DNA of 47,753 nt, from assembly GCF_000220395.1 (NCBI RefSeq), contig NW_004086424.1, positions 1-47,753 on the forward strand, in the 5' to 3' direction. Below are positions 1-11,313 of the stretch, piece after piece (position 1 is the first letter of the stretch; every line of letters begins with the position of its first letter). Position numbers and translations under genes: made by a program. The notes beneath the pieces are model-generated. The model had not been told where the DNA came from and did no database searches. It saw only the letters and a list, made by a program, of their open reading frames with translations. Source of the stretch: Ichthyophthirius multifiliis. Taxonomy: Eukaryota > Ciliophora > Oligohymenophorea > Hymenostomatida.

Positions 1-46
1 ATTAAAATGTTAATATATAAATATATATAACATATTTTGTTTATAA

Positions 47-81
<35 letters not shown>

Positions 82-307
82 TTAATTTATTTATTTTTAA
101 TAAAATAAAACACTTTTTTCTAATTTTATTATTTATAATTTTTTATTTTTTAATTTTTCTAAAATATATTTTATTTTTTTTAAATTATATTTAATAACTG
201 CTATTTTTTATTATTTTATATTTTTCTAATAATAAAACAAATAAATAAATATACAATTAAAGAATATAATAAATAAATTTTAATTTTATAGAAATAAATA
301 TTTATTT
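1..307. other. A/T-rich intergenic, no gene seen
   Basis: Downstream flank of the B-box gene. It consists of TATATA and T-run sequence. I see no gene or RNA here and no C-rich telomeric repeat, so the left edge of the window is not a chromosome end. Confidence 0.6.
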
Positions 308-1413
308 TCAAAGAATTGACTAATTAACATTTTTTTAATAACTATTAGAGTATTTATTATATTTCTCTTCTAGCAAATCTTAATAAGTACTATTTTATAT
401 ATTTTTATTTTATCCATCTCCTAATTTTTTTTAAATAAGTATTTATGGACTTTATTTTTATATAATATATTAATGAGATAACTATTATTATTATTGATTA
501 TTATTTTTTTAATATTACTATAAATAACTTTCATTATTTTTTTCCGGAGTTTATTTTTTATATTTTTTACATGAACTACCTTATTTTAGATTAATATTTT
601 CTTAAATTTGCTCATTATTTTTTATTTAACAAAACTTTTAAATTTCTTTAATTAGAATTTATTTATTTTTAAAATCAGAAATATTAATATCCTCATCTTA
701 GATTTTTTTAAACTAAAAATCTATATTTTTAAATGTATTTTTAATCATAGAAAAGACTTAAAAAAGATATAAAGTAGTATTTGGATTATGATTTTTTTCC
801 TCGATTTTAAATTTATTGATACAATTTAATAAATAACTTAAATCGTTTATATTTTATTAACATTCGTTCATTTTTTAGTTAAAAATACTACTAATTTACT
901 CTTTTATTTAATTTTCTTATTCTTATAATGCCTTATATACATCATCGAATTAAATTTTTATGTTTTAAATTAAATATTATTATCCTTGATTTAATATATT
1001 AATATTTTAAGCACATACTTTTAAACAATTTTCTATTAAAACCGATTTTTATTTAGCCTCCTATCGAAAAAGCTAATTTTCACGCTTTATCATATCAATA
1101 GAATTTTTTAAAGAATTTACACGATGTCTTTTATGTTTATCAGTTTCATATAAACATTAAACACAGAGCAAAGTTTAATCATCTTAGCAATATATTTAAA
1201 TATATTCTTCATGTTTTTTACATATTAAAGGTTAGTCGTTTGTTATGTAAGGAATTTCGGAAGGAAAATAATCATCAGATAAAGTTTTAAGGTTTTAATC
1301 AATAAGATCAGAATGGGGTTTATCTTTTCTTTTTTTATAAGTATTTTTTGTTAGGGGGAATTGTAATTTTAAGTTTTAGTATGTAATTCATTTGTTTTTT
1401 ATATATAAATCAT
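308..1413 (-). CDS. B-box zinc-finger protein with helical C-terminal region
   Basis: Predicted protein of about 368 residues using TAA/TAG as Gln; the stop is the TGA at 308-310. A B-box-type zinc site is visible: CKKH, then a Cys seven residues after that His, then CVQC, then HKRH. This is the order of Cys/His ligands in TRIM-like B-boxes. The C-terminal two thirds is Lys/Gln/Asn-rich and looks helical or coiled. B-boxes mediate protein interaction or ubiquitin-related assembly; no RING is seen, so no ligase activity is claimed. The ATG at 1411-1413 opens a frame that meets the B-box frame only after a -1 shift at the seven-T run 1330-1336 (seven A on the sense strand). Adding one base gives exactly 369 codons. 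If that start is wrong, the frame carrying the B-box is open from 1387. Confidence 0.72.
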
Positions 1414-2550
1414 ATGATAAGGAAATTTTTTAAGAATTTTTTTTTTATTTATTCAAATTTTATGCAAATATTTTTAATTAAAAATTCATTTGTTTATAAA
1501 TATAAAAATATTTGTATTTATATATATTTATATATATTTATATATATATATATAAATTTATATATATATTAGATCTTGTTTTTATTTCGCTATATAACTT
1601 TTTTACATACGAATATTTTTATTTTCTTTTTATAATTTTAATATTTTAAATAAATATATATTATTTTATAAGTTATTTTATTAAATTACTATTTTACTTT
1701 TTCTTTTTAATTATTATAATTTTTTTGTTTTCAAAATATATATTCATTTAATAATGTCTTTTTACATATTCATAATTTTTTATATTTATAATTATTAGAT
1801 AAATACTATAATATTTTAAATAATATTTTAAATTTAAAATTTATATATTTTAGTATATAATTTTTAAAAATGTTTTTATTTATTTTTATTCTTATTTTTT
1901 TTATATATAAATTCAACTTTTTTAGTTGATATTTTTATTTTGTTTTTAGTATTTTTTTTTTATTTCTTTTTATTTTTTTAAATTAATATTTATAATTTAT
2001 ATAATTTTTTTTGTTATTTTTATTTTTAATATTTATATATATACATAATTTATTTATGTATATATATATATATATATTTATATATATTATTTATTTTATT
2101 TATATTTTATTTTTATTTATCAATTAAAAAATACTGATAGATGATTTATTATTAGATTATTTCTTTCTTTTTTATTATTTTTATATATAATATATATTAT
2201 TATTTATATAAAATATACAAAAATTAATATATATGCATAAAATAAAACAATTTTTTATTTATTTATATAAAATATTTAAATTAAAAATTTTATATTTTTT
2301 TTATAAAAATAATATATATTAATATAAATGAATATATAAATATATATTTATATGTTTTTTAGTTTTTTTCTTTAAATCCAATTAAAAATTATTTTTTTAT
2401 ATATTTTTTAATACAAATTAAATATTATAATTGTTTTTATTATTATTAATTAATTTTTATCTTTAAAAAAATATAAATTTTCTAAAATCTAAAAATTAAA
2501 TTTTTTATTTATTCTAGAAAATATAAGAAATATAAAATATTATTAAAAAT
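1414..2550. other. A/T-rich intergenic, no gene seen
   Basis: About 1.1 kb between two minus-strand genes. It is made of T-runs and (TA)n blocks, for example 1520-1570 and 2030-2090. I see no open frame with protein-like composition and no RNA gene. Confidence 0.6.
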
Positions 2551-2637
2551 TCATTCAGTTTTTAACTCAACCTATCTACTTTTTCCATTTTTTGATACTT
2601 TTAATCTATAAACATTTCCTATATTATATCCAATTAT

Positions 2638-3626
2638 TCATGAAAGATCTTTTCCACCTTTAATTTTAATTCCATTTATTTCTGTAATAATCTCACCCAA
2701 TTTAAGTCCAGCTTTTCCCCCAGGTCCTTCCTAGTTAACTTTAAGTATAAAAGCCCCTTATACATCAGAATCTTAAGTCCATTTAACAGAAATACCTACA
2801 TAAGGTTTTCTGACACTTTTTTTTTCTAAATATTATTTCACAATTCCATATAAATGATTGCAAGGAATTGCTAATAAATGAGATTTAACAAAATTATTAG
2901 GAACAGGATAATTCATTCCTAATATATTCCCTTCTTCGTCAACTATAGAACCGCCATACATAGATGTATATTTATTTTAAATATTTGCCATTATAATTAG
3001 TGATTATGCTGAAAAATCAAAAGCTTATTCTGAACTTAGATTGTTTTCGTTAATAATACCTTGTTCGAAAATATTAAAGTCTAAATTTGATTTTCCTATT
3101 TAATATATTCTTGTTCCTAAAACTGGTATTTAATCTGAGATTTTTCCTTTTCTAAAAGGTAATTATTAACTAGTATTTTATCTTTGAATTTAACATATAG
3201 ATATATTTTCATTTTCTACATGGTATTCCACTATAAAATTAAATGATACATCAAAATCCGATCTCATTGATTTGACATAATATTGGTTTGAATTATTAGT
3301 TTCGCCAGAATCAAATATATTTGAAATTGTTACAAATCGCCCCTCATCGTCTATTGATATACCCGTAGCTATTGGTTTGTGGTTTCTTTCGGAATATACG
3401 AGGACTATTGAGTCGATAATTTGTTCTTTGATTTATTCAGAGTTGAATATATTATCAGAATTGGTGTTTTTTTTAAATTTGTTTCAGTAAGACAGTAAGC
3501 TGGGTGGAATAAATTGGAAAAGTATTTTTTTAATAAGCTTAAAATAATCCTATTGTTATTATTGTTGGTATTATTTTGGAATTTTGGTTTAATTTTTTAT
3601 ATAATTTGTTTGAAAATATTTTTCAT
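2638..3626 (-). CDS. HtrA/Deg-like protein, catalytic triad lost, with PDZ domain
   Basis: The architecture is that of HtrA/Deg: a trypsin-like fold (start of fold near IATGISIDDEG, then RIYQIGKSN, then YGGSIVDEEGNILGM), then a PDZ domain (RKPYVGI, EGPGGKAGLKLGE, INGIKIK). All three catalytic positions appear replaced: the His region reads FVTISNIF, the Asp region NENISICQI, and the GNSGG position reads SMYGGS. A scaffolding or regulatory role is therefore more likely than proteolysis (inference). The ATG at 3624-3626 begins a basic N-terminus that could be an organelle signal; its frame joins the body only after a -1 shift at the eight-T run 3467-3474. The TGA at 2638-2640 falls inside the PDZ domain. 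The same frame continues with a convincing PDZ end to a second TGA at 2551-2553, which would add 28 codons. Confidence 0.7.
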
Positions 3627-4034
3627 ATTTTTGCTTTTTTTTATATATATAAAAAAAATATATATAATTTTTTTATTTAAAATAAAAATTATTTAAGTTC
3701 TTTATTGTAAAAATAAAAATATTTTAAGATAAAATTATATAATTTAGATTTTAAGATAATATTTATTTATTTTTATAAAACAAATAAGACTAACTTATAT
3801 ATATATATTATTATTAAACATATATAAAATTTATATTATTGTTTTTTTTTTAAAAAAAAATATATTTTTATAAAATTAATAAAATATTTAACTTCTTCTT
3901 TTTTTTTTTTTTTTTTTTTTAAATAAAATAAATAATTATTTCTATTAATATTTTTAATATTAATTTCTTTTGTTTATAATAAAAAAAAAAAAAAAAAAAA
4001 AATTTCAAAAAATTCAAAAAATTCATTCTTTTTT
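3627..4034. other. Intergenic with long T and A tracts
   Basis: Upstream of the HtrA-like gene and downstream of the OB-fold gene. It contains a run of about 22 T near 3900 and about 22 A near 3980. I see no gene. Confidence 0.55.
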
Positions 4035-4501
4035 TCAATTACTTTAAATAACTTATTTAACGTATTCAAAAGAAGATAAATTACTATTTTCATCATCTCC
4101 TTTGTTAACATTTTTAAGGTTATACTATTAAATTTTATAAATTTTTATAAATATGATAAAAATTAATAATATAAATATAAAAGTATATATATATATATTT
4201 ATATATATATATATATATATATTTATATTATATATTATTTTTATTTAAATACCTAAGAATATTATTATAATGAAGTGTCAAGAATATGGTAATTTCCAAA
4301 TCTACTAATAGTTACATAGTGATATCCTTATTTATCAACTCTATTTTAGATATTATCTAATTTAACAATATCATTAACTTTAATAACATTATTGTTATTT
4401 TGTTTAATATCGAATTTAATATTGGCACTTTAGTCTCCAATTCTTCCCCTCAAGAAAGTTCCAGCGTCTTTAGTTTCTACATTTAATACGAAAACCTATA
4501 C

Positions 4502-4575
<74 letters not shown>

Positions 4576-5754
4576 AATATAATAAATAACGAGATTAATA
4601 TTTTATTACTTATCCAACTATATTTTAACGATTAAAACCAGGTTTTAAATCAAAAATGTTAGTAATTTAAGAATAATCATTATCTTTTTAATTAGAGTTA
4701 TCTCTTTAGTTATTATATCTTTAATTATTATTTCTTCTGTTATTATTCATGTTATTATTACGATTGTTGTAGTTATTTCTGTAATTATCATTTCTGCTAT
4801 AGTAATCTCCTCTATTGTAGTTATCTCCTCTATTGTAGTTATCTCCTCTATTGTAGTTATCTTCTCTATTGTAGTTATCTTCTCTATTGTAGTTATCCCT
4901 ATATTAATTACCACCACGGCTATTTTGATATCTATTATTATTGTCTCTTCTTTCAGTTTAATTATTATAATTTCTATTATTATTATTATTATATCTTTTT
5001 TAGTTGTTATTGTTATTATCTCTTTAATAGGCTCTTTAGTTTATTTCATTTTATTGATTCTTTTAGTTGTAGTTCTTTACTTTATCTCTAGTATTTTGTC
5101 TATTATTATCATTATTTCTCATGTTTTAGTTATTATTGAGGTTTTATACAATTCCGGAATTTGATCTTTATTAATTGTATCCAGAACCAGGTACTCTTTG
5201 ATTTCTTTAATTATTAAAGTTCTTTCTATTATTCTGATTTCTTCTATTATTATTGTTATTAAATCTTCTGTTATTTTAAACTCTGGTATTTTATTATTTA
5301 TTTTTATCAAATTCCTCTTTATTATGCTTTTATTCACTCATGTTTTAAAGTTAGGATATGTTAGATACATTGAAGTCAAATTTATTCTTATTTTCTTCTT
5401 TTGATGTGTCTATTATACTCAAATCACTATTTTAGTTTAAGGCTAAATAATATTATCCGTCTTAGTTTAATTAACCTAAGACATTCTTTAAAACAATAAC
5501 TACTCCTTCTTTAATTTCATTTATCTTATGTTATTTTAAATTTTTATCTATTTTAATTATATATATAAAATATAATTATTTTAATTAAAAAAAAAAAGAT
5601 ATTTTTTTTTTTTTTAAAGAAAATAAAATAAAATATTTAACCTTATTTATTTATTTCAAAATTAACTTTTCCAGTTTAATCAAATAAAGTTCCTTTTAAT
5701 GTATTTTCCTCTTATTATAAATTATAAACCTATAAAAATATAAATATAAAACAA

Positions 5755-5817
<63 letters not shown>

Positions 5818-6544
5818 TTTTTTACTTTTGAAACAAATGTTTGTCCTTATTCATTTGGAGAAAGTTTATTTATTGTCACATAATTTTTTCTTGTGAATGT
5901 ATCAAATCTAATAGATGATACATCAATGTTTCCGACTGTTTATATATCTTAATCCTTTTTAATATTATATATATATATAAATATATGTATATATATTTAT
6001 TTTATTACTTATGACAAAACGACATTAGAAAATTCATCACCTTCAATAGTGTGTTTATCGATAAATATTTTCAAAAAGAAATTCACGAATTAAGTTACGC
6101 TTCCGACTTTAAATATATTCTAATATCCTTCATCTTTTTTTTATTAAATATATAAATTTATTTATATATATTTTTATTTATTTACCTTATCCTTATTATT
6201 GAATAAATCTAAATTCGATTGTCCCATAAGAATCCCCGGCAGTTCCGGAATAAACTACTCTATTTTCTTATTTTAAAACTGAAAATTTGACAATCTTGCA
6301 GTTGTTAATATAATATATAAATATAAATAATTATATTATATATATATATAAATATTTTTATGTATCTATTTATATTTATATATATCTATTTACTTTTAAA
6401 GAAATTGTTAAACGCCTTTTTCTGCCGTCTAATTATAAATGCTTTAATGAATCTAAGGCTTTTTAATTAAAAATATTATATATGTTTTTGATTTTTGTTT
6501 TTGTTTTTTGTTTTACTTTCTTCTTGTTTTTATTTTTATTACAT
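4035..6544 (-). CDS. Triple OB-fold protein with Asn/Arg-rich repeat linker
   Basis: Nine exons total 1815 nt, giving 604 residues with every splice phase consistent: 6517-6544, 6394-6458, 6186-6294, 6009-6133, 5826-5954, 5642-5729, 4610-5547, 4253-4495, 4035-4124. Three segments carry the OB-fold pattern G-x(3)-D-x-(S/T)-x-x-I/V-x-F: SGTAGDSYGTIEFRF (about residues 47-61), KGTLFDQTGKVNFEI (164-178) and RGRIGDQSANIKFDI (510-524). Similar motifs occur in RPA/SOSS-B single-strand nucleic-acid-binding domains. A basic Asn/Arg/Gln-rich stretch of about 270 residues lies between the second and third OB folds and includes five tandem GDNYNR-type hexapeptides. Nuclear ssDNA or RNA binding is likely, but I cannot tell which. 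Exons 1 and 2 are inferred from splice phase; the others are well supported. Confidence 0.85.
4503..4572. repeat. (TA)n tract inside an intron
   Basis: About 35 TA units fill most of the intron 4496-4609 between the Asn/Arg-rich exon and the last OB-fold exon. A similar tract lies at 5760-5815 in another intron of the same gene. Confidence 0.9.
4806..4895 (-). repeat. Five tandem 18-bp coding repeats
   Basis: Five near-identical 18-bp units, each encoding GDNYNR or EDNYNR, lie in frame within the large exon of the OB-fold gene (about residues 395-431). The last two units on the plus strand share the same single change (GGA to GAA), which suggests recent slippage or unequal exchange. Confidence 0.9.
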
Positions 6545-6599
6545 TTTTTTTTTTTTAAAATTATTTAATTTTTTTTTTTTTTGTTTAATTTAAAATATC

Positions 6600-6647
<48 letters not shown>

Positions 6648-6901
6648 CAAAATAAATTATTTAAATCTTTTTTATTTTTTTCTTCTTCTTCTTCTTTTTA
6701 CAATAATATAAGTAAATATATTTATAATAAAAATATTTTATTTTTTTAAATTTTAATAATAATATTTTTTTTTTTATTTTTTTCAACAATTTATTATATA
6801 TGTCTAAATATACTTATATATATATATCTCAATTTTTATATCTTTTTTTTTCAAAAAAAGCTCTATTTGAATTAATATATATAACCTTTTTTAAAATAAT
6901 A
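6545..6901. other. Promoter-side flank with a long T-run/A-run switch
   Basis: Upstream of the OB-fold gene. About 17 T followed by about 28 A at 6600-6644 form a perfect inverted pair. The rest is T-rich, including CTT repeats at about 6680-6697. No gene is visible. Confidence 0.5.
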
Positions 6902-7680
6902 TCATTTCTCTAAAACAACTGTTATAATTTAGTCCTAATACCTACAAAAATCTTTCATATTTATATCCGTAAATATTATTAATGGCTCACAGAAAGCAAA
7001 TATTATACCTTTTTTTCTAGAATATTAGACCAAATAGCCATAAGTTGATAAAAAGAAGTATATTTTAATATATACCATGAAATTCAAGGAAATCTTTGCC
7101 TTTTTTTTAATTCAAATTTAAATTTTTGGGTCTATAAATGATAAAACATTTAAAAAATTATCATATATATTAATAAAAGGAAAAAAAAATCTTAAAAAGT
7201 CTTCTCTTTTTATAAAAAAAATAAATAAAAAAACACATTTTTCTTTAGGATTATTTCTTTCATTTTTTTTCGAGTATAATTAGTTCTTTATTTCCCATAT
7301 TGTAATATTTTTCTCGATTTTATTTAATAATTAAATCATTAAGGAGTCTAATTAAGTCTTTATTTACTTTTTTAAAATCTATATTCATTTCTATACCTAA
7401 TTTGGAAAAAAGTTATTCGAATATAGGCGCTTTTCGCCCTTAAGTCTACTTTATAGTATACTTTTTGTCTTTATTAAAGTCTATATTGATTTCTTTTATA
7501 AATTCAGGTAGATCTTGGTAATTAAGGTTTTCTATTTTAAAGTTTTTACCACAAATACTGGCTATTTTTACGAGAACCGAATATATGGGCGAAATTGGGA
7601 AAAACATCTTTTTTTTAAGGAGAATTCAATATATTTTTTTGATAATTTTAAAGTGATTTTTTATTGTTTAAAATATAAAA
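6902..7680 (-). pseudogene. Decayed glycerophosphodiester phosphodiesterase (GDPD1-like)
   Basis: Pieces of a GDPD-family phosphodiesterase appear in the expected order but in different frames. The longest piece is an open frame from ATG 7605-7607 to TGA 7260-7262 (115 residues). It contains ICGKNFKIENLNYQDLP, then an Asn-Ile-Asp (GIEMNIDFK) strand, then NREKYYNMGN, matching the middle of animal GDPD1/GDPD4 proteins. Upstream, another frame holds KDVFPNFAH, like the segment before the catalytic His-Asp. Downstream, near 6902-7080, a third frame holds a C-terminal-like end (KKGIIFAF, IIFTDINMKDFC) resembling the family's RGI...TD.P..l segment. The catalytic HRG and E-x-D motifs of the first strand are not found. 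Several frame changes and lost segments make a working enzyme unlikely. Confidence 0.6.
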
Positions 7681-7797
7681 AGGAAATTATGAAATAAAAG
7701 AATTGAAAAATGTATGTATTCATACATATATATGAATATATATGTATATATTTATATTTATTATGATATGTACTAATATATATAAATATATATATTT

Positions 7798-7832
<35 letters not shown>

Positions 7833-8182
7833 TTATTATATTTATATATATATTTATTTCGTATTTTTTACTACTATATTATTTATATTTTTTAATATTA
7901 ATTATCATTTATTTATACATTAAGATTATTTTTTTTTCAATATTTATTTTAATCATTTTGAAGAATTATTCATAATATATATATATGTATATACTTATTA
8001 TTTTAAAAACATATATAAGCTTTCTTTTTATTAAAAATATAGGCAAAACTAGATTTTATAATAGTATTATTGTTTGAGTATATTTTGGGCAACAAAATAA
8101 AATATTTATACAATTAAAATTAGTTTTTAATATTTCTATTATTATTCTATATATTTAAAATCATATAAAGGAATTCTTTATA
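7681..8182. other. A/T-rich intergenic
   Basis: Contains (TA)n near 7800-7830 and T-rich sequence. The open frame at 7742-7975 is hydrophobic low-complexity A/T sequence and is not credible as a gene. Confidence 0.5.
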
Positions 8183-8640
8183 ATGAATTTTCGTATATAT
8201 AAAAAAAAGAATGAAATAATAAAATATAATAAGGATATTTTAAAGGATTCTATACCTTAGAAATAAAAAAAAATATTATTCATATTATTTATTACATTTA
8301 GTTTTATATATAGGTAAGTAATATCTTTAAATAAATTTGTATGTATTTTATATAAATATATTAATTTTATATGTATATATAAATAAATATTTAAGTCAAC
8401 TATAACTTTTGTATTTTTATAATGTCATAAATCTAATTCTAATATATCATATCATTTTTAAATATAATATAAAAATATTGAATAGTATTTTCTAATTTTA
8501 GAGAATATAAAGAAATTTAATTTTCTGGTTATATTTATTATGAAAGAAAAATTTAGGATATGTAATTTAATAATATAAAGGATAAAAATAATTAATTATA
8601 TTATAATAAATATATACAAAAATAATATAAAATAAAAAAA
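8183..8640 (+). CDS. Possible small two-exon membrane protein or gene fragment
   Basis: An ATG at 8183 opens a basic N-terminus followed by one hydrophobic segment (ILFILFITFSFIY) and a strong donor, GTAAGT, at 8314. Splicing to an acceptor ending at 8501 keeps phase and continues with protein-like sequence (SGYIYYERKIQDM). No TGA follows before A/T repeats, so the 3' end is unknown. I do not recognise a family. This could be a short unknown gene or a remnant, and it is the only plus-strand candidate in the first 22 kb. Confidence 0.25.
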
Positions 8641-8876
8641 AATATAAATTTATATATATATATATATATATAATATTTAATATATTTATTTATATATTTT
8701 CTAATTATATTTTTTATATATATTTTTTTATTTTTAATATAATATCTTTTTTTTTATTTTTTCAGAATATAAACATTTAATTAATTAAATATATATTTTT
8801 TATATTCATAATTTTTTTTAATAATTTATATTTATATTTAAATATAAATTTTATATTAATTAAAATAAAAGAAAGT

Positions 8877-11270
8877 TCATAGAAGTTTTTTTCTCCATTA
8901 TATCAGTAATTATTAAAGTCCGTTTTTAAGAATAGGTTTATTTATATAATCATTCATTCCACATTATATTGATTTATCTTTATCTTCTTAACCTACATAG
9001 GCAGTACAAGCTATTATTATAGGTAATTTTTCTAATTTAACAGACTAATAAAAGAGTATTAATTCTTCAGTTGTTTCATATCCGTTTTTTATAGGCATTT
9101 CAATATCCATGAAAATTAACAAAGGAGTTTTACAACAATTATTATTATAAAACATATTTTTTAAATATTCAATTAATAAATTAGGTTCGGAAAATAATTT
9201 TAATTAAAAATGATATTGTAGTAATAATTTTTATATGGCATATAAATTAAATTAATTGTCATCTACAATAATTATTTATACGCATAAACATTTACATTTT
9301 TTCTATATATTTTAAGCTTTAATTTTTTCTAATATAGACTATTAATCAATAATTTAAGTTTATTAATTATAAATACTATTAATCTAATTTTCTCCGCTAT
9401 AAGGTTAATTATTAATTTTAATTTAATTATATAAATCATCTATACGGTTATATGAATTAAATCCTTATTATTTAAACTCTTCAGATATATTAATTTAAGA
9501 TTTACTTTTTATATATAAAGTAGAAGTTGCGATTTCATTTTATTAATCTAATAATTATTATGAATTTAAATCTATATTTTTTTATTTTTGTTCTTATTTA
9601 TTTTATATTTATTCGTTAATTTGGTTTTAAATTTGTTAAAAATTTTATTTATTTTCATTTTTTTATTAATTTATTACTAAAGGTATTTAAGAATTTTCGT
9701 TAGTTAAGTTCATATCCAAACTAGTCTAATTAGAAAAATTAAAATTATGTATTTTTTCTTTATCAAAATAATTAGAAAATTTGTTAATGCAAGAAAATAC
9801 AGACATATTTAAGTTTGAAATATTTATTTTTTGTTCTAATTGATTTGAAAAACATGAATTATTTAAATTTTCATCATCTTATATATTATTATTATTATTA
9901 TTTTTATTTTTTATTTAAAATTTATTTTCTAAATTATCTTTTTAATATACGTTATTTTAATCAGAATTATAAATATTTGAAACTTAAATAAAATCCTTCT
10001 TTTTCTAATCATTCAAACTTTAAGTATGCATAAATTTTTTCTAAATTAAATTATTTTTGCTATTTAAAGACTATTTATTATCAAGACTTAATAAATCCTA
10101 AACTAAAAAAGAAAATTTAGACCCTATTCCATATGTTGATTCGACTTCTATACCACCTATACGAATTCCATTAATATTATTTTATTAAATAAGTCCTTTA
10201 GCTATAGAATTTGAAATAGTTAAACCTAGACCACATCCTTAACTATTTAATTGTTCATCTTATTATTAATAATCTATCTAATATTATTTAAAAATATATA
10301 AATATATATAAATATGTAAATATTTAAATTTTTATTTATATATATATATTTTTTCAATTTTTTTACTTTATTACAAAAGTTAAAAATTTTTTCTAGATTT
10401 TCTGATTTTATTCCAATACCTGTATCCTATATATAAATTTAATATACATTTTTTAAATTTTTTATTTATTCAAATCCTATTGTAATAACTCCATCATTTT
10501 TTGTAAATTTTAACGAATTACTCATTAAATTTAATAGAATTTATCTTATTCTATTAGGATCTGAGCATATTTCTAAATTATCAAATTCATTTATATTGAT
10601 TTTAATTTAAATTTCTTTCATTTCAGCTTAAATACTGAATAATTTTCCACAATCTTTTAACAAATCAATTACTTTGAAATTCTGAAATGCATATTTAAAT
10701 TTATCGCTATCCATTTAAACGAAATCTAAAATATCATTAATCTGATTCAGTAATAATTTATTTGAATACAAAGCTGGAACAATATATTATTCTATATATT
10801 CTTATTAATTATCATTTATGAGTTCTTTCAAAATCTCCAACATTGATATAGAGCAATTCAAAGGAGTCCTTAATTCATGCGAAAGACTTGCAAATACACG
10901 AAACTTATTCTTTTGTAGAACTTATATCATTTCTTATTAAGGTTCTTGCCATACCTCGTTTATTAATATAAATATTAATGTGTCTTTTAATTAATCATTT
11001 ATATATATATCAACTAATATAAAATTAAAGTTTAGTAATTTATCGTTATATTTAACCTTTTATATTAAATATATATATAAATATAGTTTATATATTAAAT
11101 ATTATCTAAATTTAAATAAAATTTATGAATAATAAATTATAATTACTTATACTATATATGATTAATCTTTTAGTTATTAAATATATAAAGAATTTAAATC
11201 TTTACTATTAATTAATTTATCAGTAAAAGAATTCCTTTACTAATTTAGTTAATCATCATTTTGGTCTTTT

Positions 11271-11313
<43 letters not shown>

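Noticed and set aside
4925-5404. Hydrophobic plus-strand open frames
   Set aside because: Antisense shadows of the Asn/Arg-rich exon of the OB-fold gene: AAT and AGA codons read as ATT and TCT on the other strand.
6902-7080. Cytochrome P450-like N-terminal fragment
   Set aside because: The segment with KKGIIFAF and TDINMKDFC first looked like a P450. Its position directly after GDPD-like sequence, and its match to the RGI...TD.P..l end of GDPDs, make the GDPD relic a better reading.
10427-10447. 21-nt mini-intron in the histidine kinase
   Set aside because: It begins GT and ends AG on the sense strand, but it is a multiple of three without TGA, and reading through gives the normal strand preceding DTGIGI, so no intron is needed.
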